Shown here one piece after another: positions 8,761 to 17,592 of a stretch of DNA of 43,823 nt (position 1 is the stretch's first letter; each line of letters opens with the position of its first letter). The notes beneath the pieces were generated by a model, which searched no databases, had not been told where the DNA came from, and saw nothing but the letters and a program-made list of their open reading frames with translations. A program made the position numbers and the translations under genes. Source of the DNA: M55B167 sp046482825 (lineage in GTDB: Bacteria; Verrucomicrobiota; Kiritimatiellia; RFP12; UBA1067); assembly GCA_046482825.1 (NCBI GenBank), contig JAWOEI010000039.1, positions 1 to 43,823 of the forward strand. Direction: 5' to 3'.

Positions 8761-10599
8761 ATGAGTTTTATGTTTAACCCGTACCCTTACGATGATCTGA
8801 CAGCTTTGAACCGTCCCGCCTTGACCAGAGGCACTGTGGCGGATTTGACGACTGGCGAGGACGCAGTCGCACGCAGGCTCGCAGGGAAGATCCTGAAACT
8901 GCGTGAGGTCAAGAAGGGTAATCCTGTGATGGTGGCGTTCGACGGGTATCCAGGCGCTGAGTGGCAGCGCACTCTGAAACTGCTGCGGCGTGAATTACAG
9001 GAATCCGGTTTGGTTATGCGCGATTATGATGTTTCTGAGTGCTATAAAACACCGGAAGAACTCGACCGGATGTTGGCGGAGTACTTGCCGAAAGACCGAG
9101 AGATAGACCCCGTTCTGCTTTTCGGCAAGCTTTTTCGCGGCGGGGCGGATTCACTTTTCAATTCGGATGTTCTGGATAAGCGCATGGCAGACTGGCAGAG
9201 CTCAGGAGCCGGTGATGACGCCGCGCAGATCGTCTGTGTGTACGGTTGCGGAGCGGCGATGGACTGTTTGCGTTCCCGGCATGATCTGATTGTATATTTT
9301 GACCTGACACCGATGCGAGTGGCACTCAAGGTGCTCGCTGGTAAGCTCAAGCCGCTGGGCGATCCGCGTGAGCGGCCGGTAAAGGCAATATTCCGCAGAC
9401 TGTACTATTATGATTATGAGATAGCGATGCGTTTGCGCCAGGAACTGCTGCAGAGCGGGGAGCTTTCTTACTACGTTGACAGCAACCGCCCGGACAGGAT
9501 CAACATGCTCTCAGGCGAGGAGTTCTTAACGATTCTGGATGAGGTGGCTCAAATGCCTTTCCGTTGCAAGCCGGTCTATCTCGAAGGCGTCTGGGGCGGG
9601 CAGTTCGCCAAAAGACTGCGGGACCTGCCGGATGATATGCGTAACTGCGCATGGGTTTTCGACCTGATACCTAATGAGGTCAGTCTGCTGGTCAAGGTCG
9701 GCGGTCACACACTGGAGGTTCCGTTCCCGACTTTCTTCAGGGCGGCTGCGGAGAATCTGCTGGGTGAAGAAAGCGTAAAACGTTTCGGGCGCATCTTTCC
9801 GATCCGCTTCAATTACGACGACACCTATGGAGGCGACGGCAATATGTCCATTCAGGTACACCCGCCGAAAGCGTACGCAAAGCGTAATTTCGGCGAGCCC
9901 TTCCAGCAGGACGAAAGCTACTATGTTGTAAAAACCGGAGGTTCAAGAACCTATCTGGGATTTCGTGACGAGGCGGACACAGACGAGTTTTTTGAAAAGG
10001 TGCTGTGCTCTGAGAAAGAACGCAAGGGGTTTGACTATGAGAAGTATGTCAACGCATTCGAGAGCCGTGAGGGCGACCAGTTTCTTATGCCGGGCGGCAC
10101 ATTGCATTCGTCAGGCAGGAATCAGGTTGTGCTGGAGATCGGTTCCTGCACAGTCGGCTCGTACACTTTCAAAATGTATGATTATCTGCGGCTTGACCTG
10201 AACGGCTCACCGCGTCCGATCCATTCCAAACACGCCATGAAAGTGGTGAATACGGCCTGTCGACGCAGTACGGCAGACGGTGTGCTGCGTCCCGTGCCCC
10301 GGGTTTTGCGCGAAGGCGACGGATGGAAAGAAGAATTGCTCGGTGAGCATGAAGATATATTTTTCTCGCTGAGGCGACTTTCTTTTGAGCGGCATGTCCA
10401 GGACGACACGGCAGGCAAGTTCCATGTGCTTGTTCTCGTCGAAGGGGAAGAAGCTTTGGTTTATGCTGTTGGTCAACCGGATCGCTGCTATCGTATGCGA
10501 AACTGTGATATGGTTGTTGTGCCAGCCGCGACGGGTGAGTACGGCATCATGAATCTCGGGAGAAACTCGTGCAGAATGACCAAGACATTGTTGAAATGA
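8761..10599 (+). CDS. Class I mannose-6-phosphate isomerase-like protein with N-terminal degenerate P-loop domain
   Basis: The 612-residue product has two parts. From about residue 265 it resembles class I phosphomannose isomerase: VWGGQ, QVHPP (metal ligand His), DESYYVV (metal ligand Glu), MPGGTLHSSG (metal ligand His) and VLEI. These enzymes interconvert mannose 6-phosphate and fructose 6-phosphate using Zn. Residues of about 40-250 look like a uridine-kinase/P-loop fold (PVMVAFDGYPGAEWQ, IVCVYGCGAAM, LIVYFDL), but the Gly-Lys-Ser/Thr of the P-loop is replaced, so kinase activity is doubtful. From memory, proteins of this size and layout occur in Bacteroides beside ROK kinases. The start at 8761 is chosen because TTGGAGAA lies just upstream; a start at 8653 lacks a site. 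It overlaps the ROK gene by 31 nt. Confidence 0.8.
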   Translation: MSFMFNPYPYDDLTALNRPALTRGTVADLTTGEDAVARRLAGKILKLREVKKGNPVMVAFDGYPGAEWQRTLKLLRRELQESGLVMRDYDVSECYKTPEELDRMLAEYLPKDREIDPVLLFGKLFRGGADSLFNSDVLDKRMADWQSSGAGDDAAQIVCVYGCGAAMDCLRSRHDLIVYFDLTPMRVALKVLAGKLKPLGDPRERPVKAIFRRLYYYDYEIAMRLRQELLQSGELSYYVDSNRPDRINMLSGEEFLTILDEVAQMPFRCKPVYLEGVWGGQFAKRLRDLPDDMRNCAWVFDLIPNEVSLLVKVGGHTLEVPFPTFFRAAAENLLGEESVKRFGRIFPIRFNYDDTYGGDGNMSIQVHPPKAYAKRNFGEPFQQDESYYVVKTGGSRTYLGFRDEADTDEFFEKVLCSEKERKGFDYEKYVNAFESREGDQFLMPGGTLHSSGRNQVVLEIGSCTVGSYTFKMYDYLRLDLNGSPRPIHSKHAMKVVNTACRRSTADGVLRPVPRVLREGDGWKEELLGEHEDIFFSLRRLSFERHVQDDTAGKFHVLVLVEGEEALVYAVGQPDRCYRMRNCDMVVVPAATGEYGIMNLGRNSCRMTKTLLK

Positions 10600-11486
10600 A
10601 TGGATGGACGCTGGCTTTGGATATCGGTGGGTGCGCTGTCAAGTCGGGACTGGTTTCCGGGTTCGGTGATGTGATCGATTTGCCGTCTGCGGAGGTTGAC
10701 TCATACGGCAGTGCCGATGCCATTCTCAACGTCTTCGAAGAAGTTCTGCGGCGCGGACTGCGCTGTGCGGAAAGTGGCGCGCGCATGCTGGCGGTAGCTT
10801 TTCCCGGGCCTTTTGACTACCGCAGCGGCGTCAGCTTGATGATTCACAAGTATGCCGCCCTGCGCGGTCTGCCGCTTAAGGCGGCCTGGGATGAAGTTGT
10901 GCCGGAGCTGCGCGGCATGCAATGCTTTTTCTGCCATGACGCGCACGCTTTTCTGGCGGGCGAAATGTGGTTGGGAGCCGGACGCGGCGCGGACTGCTGC
11001 CTTGGTGTGGTTCTGGGGACAGGCATAGGCGTGGCCTGCTGGCGGGACGGGGGGGTTTACAGTGACGAGACAGGCGCTCCGGCGGCGGATGTCAGCGTCT
11101 GGGCGAGGCCTTTCAAAGACGGGCGCGTGGAGGATTATGTCTCGACCCGTGCGCTTGTAGCGAATTACCGGCTCAGCCGTCCGGGCTTTGATGTGGCGGA
11201 TGGAGCTAAAGGCGTGGCGGAGGCCGCGCGCGCGGGCTCCGCTGCGGCGGCGGAGGCGTTCGCGCGTTACGGGAAGGATTTGGCGGCGGTGCTGGCTCCG
11301 GTGTGCGCCAAGCATGTGCCGCAACGTGTCATTATCGGCGGGCGGATTGCGGGTGCATTCGACTTGTTCGGAGATGCGCTGCGGGCTGCCTGGCCGAGCG
11401 ACATACCGCCCCCTGTAGCGGGAATCTTAGATACCAGAGCCGCCTTGGCCGGATCGGCCTGGATGGCGAATAAAGGAGTGTTTTAA
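10569..11486 (+). CDS. ROK-family sugar kinase lacking the zinc motif
   Basis: The 305-residue protein of the ROK family is likely to phosphorylate a hexose in the cytoplasm. It has the ATP phosphate-binding motif as DIGGCAVKSG (Cys where Thr is usual), a second motif LGTGIGVACW, and the probable catalytic Asp in CHDAHAFLAGE. The usual ROK zinc site (Gly-His followed by CxCGxxGC) is absent: the region reads TGAPAADVSVWARPFKDGRVEDYVS. Zinc-free ROK proteins exist, so activity remains possible. The GTG at 10569 is preferred because GGGAGA lies five bases upstream; an ATG at 10596 is the alternative. It overlaps the isomerase-like gene and shares one base with the next gene (TAATG). The neighbourhood suggests mannose or N-acetylhexosamine as substrate. 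Confidence 0.8.
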   Translation: MQNDQDIVEMNGWTLALDIGGCAVKSGLVSGFGDVIDLPSAEVDSYGSADAILNVFEEVLRRGLRCAESGARMLAVAFPGPFDYRSGVSLMIHKYAALRGLPLKAAWDEVVPELRGMQCFFCHDAHAFLAGEMWLGAGRGADCCLGVVLGTGIGVACWRDGGVYSDETGAPAADVSVWARPFKDGRVEDYVSTRALVANYRLSRPGFDVADGAKGVAEAARAGSAAAAEAFARYGKDLAAVLAPVCAKHVPQRVIIGGRIAGAFDLFGDALRAAWPSDIPPPVAGILDTRAALAGSAWMANKGVF

Positions 11487-14400
11487 TGAGTATGATTTCG
11501 AGTACAGAGGATATACATCCGTGTTTCTGCATTTTTGCGCCGGTTTGTCGTATGCGTGGCTGTATAATCGCTCTGACCTTTTGCCTTGGCTGTTTGAGTG
11601 CCGCGTGTGGAGAGGAATCGGCCCGGAATCAGGTGGCTGTTTTGAGCGATGTTGCGGCGGGGATTGATCAGGCGGTTGTCGAGACGATCTCAGAAGCGTT
11701 GCTTAAGGAAGACTTTGCGGTCACCCGGCTGTCGGTCGCTGAGGTTTGTGATCCAGCGGTACTGACGCCGGAACGGTTTTTTCTGTATGTTTTGCCGAAC
11801 CCTTCAGCTTACCCGGCTGCGGGGACGAATGCCCTTGCGGCGTTTCTCGGTGCAAGCGGAAACCTGCTTGTTGTCGGCAGACCGGATTTTCCGGGTGATC
11901 CGCTGATCGAGACCGTCTCGCCGCGACACAAGCAGTATCCTATGCAGGATATCCGGGAACTCCGGGGAACCGGCGATCCGTTGGGCAGGGATGTCGGAAC
12001 TGTGCGGCTGGACAGCGGCGGCCAGACATTCTCCTGCTACGCCAGACCAGAGGGCAAGGGATTCGAACGCGGCTACCGTATGCGCTGGATCCCGTTGCTG
12101 CGGGCGTATGACAGCGAAGGGATTGAGCGTGGCACAGCGGCGTGGATGCTGGTGCATATGAACCCTTTGGACGAGGGGCCTGCTTTTCGGGATGCGTTGC
12201 GGCGTCTGATCGGTACGAACAGAACCGCTGAACCACTGTCTGCAGAGGGCGGTGTATCCGCAGTGTGCACCGTGACGAATGCGGCAGCGCTGAAACAGAT
12301 CGCGGAGAGCGGGTTGTTCGGGGGTATGGCGCGCAGGATAGCGCGTGGTGTGCACTTGCGCAGGAGTGGCACCGAATGGTTCTCCTATTGGCCGGACGAA
12401 AAAGTGCGGCTGGGCGGAGAGGCGGTCAATTACGGGACGCAGGATGACGCCGTCACTGTGCGGGTGCGCGTATCGGTCAAAGGCTCGTCAGAATCGCTGT
12501 TTGAAGAATCATCGGTTCTGGCCCTCAAAACCGGGGCAACTGCGTCGGTTGATTACATCTGGCCTGAGGGGGTGGCGGCCGGGGACTGTTACGAGGTCAG
12601 GACCGAGTTGCTTGAGAGCGGTGAGGTGATTGACGCTGTTACTCACGAGGTGGGAGGATTAGACGATGACGAAGCCGGGACGGACGCTTTTGTGCGTGTG
12701 CAGGGAAGCAACTTTATGGTAGAGGGGCGGCGCTGGTATCCGGTGGGCGTGAATTATTGGCCGCGGTACGCGATAGCGCTTGAGCAGGAGGATTACGTCT
12801 ATCATTGGCTGACTCCAGGATTTTACAATCCCGAAGAGGTTGAGAAGGATCTGGCCCTGCTGCAGGGGATAGGCGCGAATTTTGTCGCCATTCGGGCGCA
12901 TCACGAGAATGACCGACGCACCTTGCTCGATTTCCTGCGGCGTTGCCGGGGTCGCGGTATCCGCGCTATGGTGTATCTTTCAACGCATGAGGTTACCGAC
13001 GAACCGCTCTATTTTCAGGGGATAATGACTCCGTTCGCATTCCGTAAGGATCTTGTGGAGGATTTTCTTAAAGCCACCCGTATTGTCGGGAATCCTTCTG
13101 TCATGGCGTGGGATCTGATATGGGAGCCGTCCTGGTGGGCGTTTTCGGACGGCATGCGGTCGTTCGGGTGGGAGAAGCCCGATTTTCGCGCGCGCTGGGA
13201 TGAGGATTGGCGGCTCTGGATCGTGGAACGTTACGGCAGTCTGGATGCGGCCGAGAGGGATTGGGGCGTTGTCGCACCGAGGACAGAGGAAGGAGCGGTG
13301 ACATCACCCGGCGGCAGGAAGCTTGTTGAAGACGGGCCGTGGTGTGTGATGGTCAGCGCTTACCGCAGGTTTATGGCGGATCTGATGAACCGTCACTGGA
13401 ACAACGCAACCCGTGAACTGCGCCGCATGGATCCAGCGCATCTGATCAGCTATCGGCAGGGAAACCTGCCGCCCATCGATTTCACGTTGACATCCACTTT
13501 TAAGCATGTGGATTTCTTCTCTATGGAGGGATATCATTTCAAGCCGCATATCCTGACCAATGTTGCGGACGTGGTGGGGTTTGTCAACCGCTATCTGCCT
13601 TTCGCAATGCGCGGTAAACCCTTCATGTGGCTGGAATACGGACACACCGCGTGGGACGCCAAGGCTGGCGGCGTGAGCGGGGAAGGCTTGACGTACCAGT
13701 TCACCTGTGTCGACCTGATCAACCGCATGGCCTACGATAACGGTGCGAACGGGTTGGCTCCGTGGTGGATGGCAGGTGGATACCGGGTCAGCGAGAAGAG
13801 CGATTTCGGGATGTTCAATCCTGACGGAACACTGCGGCCCAGCGGGAAGTCGCTGAAGCGCTATGCCGGACTGTATCGTGAAAAGCCACCGCACGTGCCG
13901 AAGACAGATGAGTTTTTCGTGCTGGATACGGACGCGCACAGCGGCGGTCTGCCGCATATTGCGCGAAATGCTGGCGCCCATGCGTTTGCCCGGGCTGCGG
14001 CGGTCGGCCGGACGCTAGGCATCAAAACTGCCGCGACCGGCAGCACCTCTGCGGATGTACCGCTGCTGGCTGTCGGCAACACGCCGTACAACGGCAGCAA
14101 TCCGCCCAAATTTCTGAACGCTGAGTTCAACTGGTTCCGTATCAGGGCCGGAGACGGTGGCTGGATAAACGTGACGAACGGCATAACAGTCTGCGTTCCG
14201 CGCGGTGTGCCGGTGTCAGCGTCAGCCTCGGCGGGAAATCTGCAAGAGGCCATGTGGCTGGCGCCGTCCGATGCGGATGCGTCAGATAATAACGGGCGGG
14301 TGTATCTGGCCTCGACAGACCGATCCCAGGTGAACGTGAAAGAACCGATCCTGCATGACACGCCTTATCTCGCAGATGCGGTTTTTGCCGGAACTTTTTC

Positions 14401-14512
14401 TCTGGCGGAAAAGATTGAGGCGCAGAGTGTGGTGGAACTGGTTATGACGGCTGAAGGTCGGGCGCAGTTCGGGGAGGTCATGCGGTTTGTTTTGAAGCCA
14501 CAGGATGAGTGA
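11486..14512 (+). CDS. Secreted clan GH-A type glycoside hydrolase (GH5/GH42-like)
   Basis: The 1008-residue product has a hydrophobic export signal after a short leader, and a second possible start at Met23 (position 11552) would give a more standard signal peptide. Residues of about 45-230 resemble a class I glutamine-amidotransferase-like fold (FLYVLPNPSAYP, NLLVVGRPDF) without an obvious catalytic triad. An Ig-like section follows. A TIM-barrel glycosidase begins near residue 410 (WYPVGVNYWPRY). The acid/base is probably Glu547 in IWEPSWW and the nucleophile Glu717 in MWLEYGH. A C-terminal beta region ends the protein. The layout fits beta-mannanase or beta-galactosidase-like enzymes; in this locus beta-mannan cleavage is attractive but unproven. 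The ATG overlaps the ROK stop. Confidence 0.75.
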   Translation: MSMISSTEDIHPCFCIFAPVCRMRGCIIALTFCLGCLSAACGEESARNQVAVLSDVAAGIDQAVVETISEALLKEDFAVTRLSVAEVCDPAVLTPERFFLYVLPNPSAYPAAGTNALAAFLGASGNLLVVGRPDFPGDPLIETVSPRHKQYPMQDIRELRGTGDPLGRDVGTVRLDSGGQTFSCYARPEGKGFERGYRMRWIPLLRAYDSEGIERGTAAWMLVHMNPLDEGPAFRDALRRLIGTNRTAEPLSAEGGVSAVCTVTNAAALKQIAESGLFGGMARRIARGVHLRRSGTEWFSYWPDEKVRLGGEAVNYGTQDDAVTVRVRVSVKGSSESLFEESSVLALKTGATASVDYIWPEGVAAGDCYEVRTELLESGEVIDAVTHEVGGLDDDEAGTDAFVRVQGSNFMVEGRRWYPVGVNYWPRYAIALEQEDYVYHWLTPGFYNPEEVEKDLALLQGIGANFVAIRAHHENDRRTLLDFLRRCRGRGIRAMVYLSTHEVTDEPLYFQGIMTPFAFRKDLVEDFLKATRIVGNPSVMAWDLIWEPSWWAFSDGMRSFGWEKPDFRARWDEDWRLWIVERYGSLDAAERDWGVVAPRTEEGAVTSPGGRKLVEDGPWCVMVSAYRRFMADLMNRHWNNATRELRRMDPAHLISYRQGNLPPIDFTLTSTFKHVDFFSMEGYHFKPHILTNVADVVGFVNRYLPFAMRGKPFMWLEYGHTAWDAKAGGVSGEGLTYQFTCVDLINRMAYDNGANGLAPWWMAGGYRVSEKSDFGMFNPDGTLRPSGKSLKRYAGLYREKPPHVPKTDEFFVLDTDAHSGGLPHIARNAGAHAFARAAAVGRTLGIKTAATGSTSADVPLLAVGNTPYNGSNPPKFLNAEFNWFRIRAGDGGWINVTNGITVCVPRGVPVSASASAGNLQEAMWLAPSDADASDNNGRVYLASTDRSQVNVKEPILHDTPYLADAVFAGTFSLAEKIEAQSVVELVMTAEGRAQFGEVMRFVLKPQDE

Positions 14513-14583
14513 AGGAGTAGAAGAATCGGCAAACATCTCTGTTGGATCAGGTCGATCCGGCGGAATACAGATAAGGAGAAACT

Positions 14584-16323
14584 ATGAAAATAAATTCAGT
14601 AAAAAATCGGGCATTCCTGTTTTTGCTGGTAGCGCTGACAGGCGGCTGGTGCTGTCTTCCGGCTTTCGGCAGCGTTTATGACGATGTCACCGCCTGGTGG
14701 CATTTCGACTACGACGCTAATCAGAACGGGTTGGCAGAGCTGGCGGAGGTGCGCGACCAGCGCGACTGGGGCACGGCCGCGGAGGGCGGAGCGGGCGGCT
14801 ATCATGCCACAGCCGTGAGCGGCAGCCTGGGCTCGCCCTCGTGGACTAACGAGGCCGTGAGCGCAGCCGGTGGAAACCTGTACGGCAGGATGTCGATGCA
14901 GTTCAACCCCGTAACCAACTCGACGCAGTGTTTTCCTGACGCGGTCGGAGTGACAAATCTGACACTCAAAGGGTCGGCAACAATCGTCACGCGTTTCCGG
15001 TGGGACGGCTATGCGGTAAATGAAACTAGGATGGTATGGGCTTATAACAATGGATTTACGTATGGTGATAATATCGGGTGGCTGTTCGGTGTGAGGGAAA
15101 ACTACAGCGTCAACAGACTGGCCATGTTCGTCGGGCAAACTACTTTCTATATGACATCTGCGGCAGTCGAGACCGGAAAATGGTATGAAGCGGCGGTGGT
15201 GCTCACGGACAATGGGCCGGGAGATACCGATACGGTGGAAATGTTTCTCTGGCCGCAGGATGATACTGTGCATTACCAGAATAAGATCGCCAGTACTGTG
15301 ACCAACGCGGCTGATGAGACCAAAGGCACATTTATCGGTGTTGAAGGGCCGACATCGGATTATGCGGGCGCCAATGCCGAGAAGGCGTTCAAAGGCGCTG
15401 TCAACCATATAGCTGTGTGGGATCGCGCATTGAGTTACGACGAGGTGATGGAGGCCTTCTGCCACCCGCAGCCGTTGTTGCAGGTGGGTGTCGCGAATGC
15501 CGGGGTCGGCGATCTGCGCGATCTGTCCGAACGTAACAGCAACGACTATCTCCCACATGATCCTTGGCACACCATGCCGCAGTGGGTCTCCGCTGGCAAC
15601 CGCGATGCGACCGTCAAGATACCGCTCGCGCAGCATCAAAGTTTACTGGATCAGGCGGTACACCTGAAGGTGCGCACGGACGACGGGCAGAACGGTCGGC
15701 TGGCGCTGATAGTCAATTCCGTGACCAACGAGACGCAGACCGCCAGGAACGGCGCTGACCTGCATTGGTGTGTGACAGCGGACCAGCTGGTTGCCGGGAC
15801 GAATTCGTTTGTACTGCGGTACAAAGGCGGGCCAGCTGAGCAGATACGCTTTGACCATCTGGCAATCGGAGGTTCGTGGCAGGTCGGTTATGCGGACGAC
15901 TCGTATGCTGAATTTTCCAATCAGCTTGATGTGCCTGATGACTTTTATGTGACGGTTCCGGACTGGCTGCGTTGCGAGCGGGCTGTCGGTCTTACTCAAT
16001 CAGAAACCAACACATTTCTGCATTTCTTCATGTCGGAGGAACTCGCAAGCAGATACCTGTTCTCCTACAGCGTTAAGCTGATCAGTCAAAGCGAAGAAGA
16101 TGCTCTGCCCTTCAGCATCGACCTCAACGGAGAGCTGCTTGAGAACCACGTGCCGGTTGCGAACGGCACGGTAGTGACGGTGCCGATCGAACAACCGCTG
16201 AAGGCCGGCAAGAATGTCATTGCCTTCCGGTATGACAGCGGCTCAAGCGGGTGGATGTGTTTTGACTACCACCGGCTGACGATGCGCGAGAAACCTAAGG
16301 GAACATTCATTCAATTGCGTTAG
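14584..16323 (+). CDS. Secreted LamG-like (concanavalin A-fold) protein
   Basis: The 579-residue product has a signal peptide (MKINSVKNRAFLFLLVALTGG, cleavage near residue 30). Residues of about 35-300 show a LamG/concanavalin-like jelly roll (VTAWWHFDYDAN, ATIVTRFRWDGY, KWYEAAVVLTD, KGAVNHIAVWDRALSYDEV), a common carbohydrate-binding module. The remaining 280 residues contain two beta-rich segments with the phrases NSFVLRYKGG and KNVIAFRYDSGSSGW, like repeated non-catalytic binding domains. No PEP-CTERM, anchor or catalytic motif is visible. TAAGGAGAAAC provides a strong ribosome binding site. It is the last intact gene of the rightward operon, 71 bp after the glycosidase, and probably helps the cell hold the polymer. 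Confidence 0.75.
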   Translation: MKINSVKNRAFLFLLVALTGGWCCLPAFGSVYDDVTAWWHFDYDANQNGLAELAEVRDQRDWGTAAEGGAGGYHATAVSGSLGSPSWTNEAVSAAGGNLYGRMSMQFNPVTNSTQCFPDAVGVTNLTLKGSATIVTRFRWDGYAVNETRMVWAYNNGFTYGDNIGWLFGVRENYSVNRLAMFVGQTTFYMTSAAVETGKWYEAAVVLTDNGPGDTDTVEMFLWPQDDTVHYQNKIASTVTNAADETKGTFIGVEGPTSDYAGANAEKAFKGAVNHIAVWDRALSYDEVMEAFCHPQPLLQVGVANAGVGDLRDLSERNSNDYLPHDPWHTMPQWVSAGNRDATVKIPLAQHQSLLDQAVHLKVRTDDGQNGRLALIVNSVTNETQTARNGADLHWCVTADQLVAGTNSFVLRYKGGPAEQIRFDHLAIGGSWQVGYADDSYAEFSNQLDVPDDFYVTVPDWLRCERAVGLTQSETNTFLHFFMSEELASRYLFSYSVKLISQSEEDALPFSIDLNGELLENHVPVANGTVVTVPIEQPLKAGKNVIAFRYDSGSSGWMCFDYHRLTMREKPKGTFIQLR

Positions 16324-16334
16324 GTCTTATTTGT

Positions 16335-16426
16335 GGGGTCACGGCCCCCGCCCTACAGCACATTTTCTGTAGCCGAGGTCCGTGACCTCGGATTTGTTGG
16401 CGGGGTCACGGCCCCCGCCCTACAGC
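16335..16426. repeat. REP-like element: three GC-rich hairpins in alternating orientation
   Basis: GGGGTCACGGCCCCCGCCCT followed by ACAGC occurs identically at 16335-16359 and 16402-16426. Between them, at 16368-16391, is a diverged inverted copy beginning CTGTAG and containing CCGAGGT..ACCTCGG. Each unit forms a short hairpin (GGGG/CCCC, CCGAGGT/ACCTCGG, GGCGGGG/CCCCGCC). The order plus, minus, plus is that of a BIME built from REP units. The element lies in the gap after the LamG gene and may also act as a transcription end or mRNA stabiliser. A RAYT gene that could mobilise such elements is present at 38467. Confidence 0.75.
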
Positions 16427-16567
16427 GCAGAAAAGGCATCATTTTTCCTTGGGTTGACGTCAATGTATAAAAACTTCCTCAAAGCGTTGACACCCGATGG
16501 TGCCGGAAAAATGGACGGCGATGCCGTTTACTTCGCATTATCGTAACTCAATTTCGCCTTTACTTAA

Positions 16568-17572
16568 TTGCCCCCGGGCAGAGACAAGCTTTACAATAAC
16601 AGCATAGAAAACAGAAAAGATAAAACGTTCGACATGGTTATAGCCGAGGAACTGGGCAGGCCGTTGTTATCCGTTGAAGAGGCTGGCGGCAGGCACCGTC
16701 TGGCCCTGTACTTTGCGCTTTCCAATCAGTTGGCCGAGTATGACGGACCCCATGCCTGGGCTGCTCCGTTGCGTGAAGCGGCCGTGCGCTGGATGGTGCG
16801 GTGGCTGCGTCCGGGCGCGGAGTTTGTTATGTGCGAGGATGACTTCCTGCCGGAGAAGACTGCACAGGTCACCGAAACGGGGCAGGTTTTAAAACTTGCT
16901 GGAGCGCGCAACGCTTACGATCTGATCCGTGAAGAAGCGGCACGTCTGAAAACAGAACGACAAACAGAGGCGCAGATGGTTGATGTCGGTTCAAGGGTAA
17001 GGCGCACGGCAGGCATCCGCAAGCCGGAGGATATTCCGCTTTCCGCTGTCAGAGAAGTTTCGCGCCGGATGCACAGGGCGGGTGAGGCCAGGAGGGTGGT
17101 ACTTCAGATTCAGGGCGGTGTGCCTTTGCCAGCAGCGATTTTTATGCCATGCCGGGTCGATGGGCTTCCGGTCCTGATCGTGGACGGTGTGGACAAAACC
17201 AATGCGTGTCAGCAGGCGGCAGAGTGTTTTGAAAAAGGTCGTCCTGTGATGGTTATGGATATTTCAGGAACCGGTGAAACCTCAGGTACACGTTATGGTA
17301 CATGGACATCGGGCATAAGCTGGGATGAGGGACCGGCTATGATGGCTTATGTGATGGGGCGTTCTCTGGTTGGAATCAGGGCGGAGGACATATTGGCGGG
17401 CGCACTATGGCTTGCGAACGTCTGTTCAGCGGAGCGGACCGACCTTGAGGCCTCGTCCTGGGCGGTAACGCCAGCTTTACACGCGGCAGTCAGTGCCCCC
17501 CAGTTATTCGTCGATGTTACGATTACAGATTTGCCTGATGCATGTGTTTTTACGCTTTATCTACAGCACTAA
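16568..17572 (+). pseudogene. Remnant of an alpha/beta-hydrolase (acetyl xylan esterase/prolyl oligopeptidase-like)
   Basis: The open frame gives up to 334 residues. The part from about residue 190 (LPVLIVDGVDK, GRPVMVMDISGTGETSG, MMAYVMGRSLVGIRAEDIL, PALHAA, PQLF) matches the alpha/beta-hydrolase core of large multi-domain esterases or peptidases. The nucleophile elbow GxSxG is not found: the region expected to carry it reads SSWAVTPALHAA. The N-terminal half of the usual protein and the C-terminal Asp/His region are both missing, and no ribosome binding site precedes the TTG at 16568 or the ATG at 16634. It follows the REP-like element. I read it as a decayed gene left at the end of the carbohydrate locus. 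Confidence 0.6.
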
Positions 17573-17592
17573 ATCCTCTATTCTTACATCAA

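Noticed and set aside
14596..15639. Long antisense frame of 347 residues under the LamG gene
   Set aside because: It has no domain, no ribosome binding site and mirrors the codon bias of the GC-rich sense gene, which has a signal peptide and recognisable fold.
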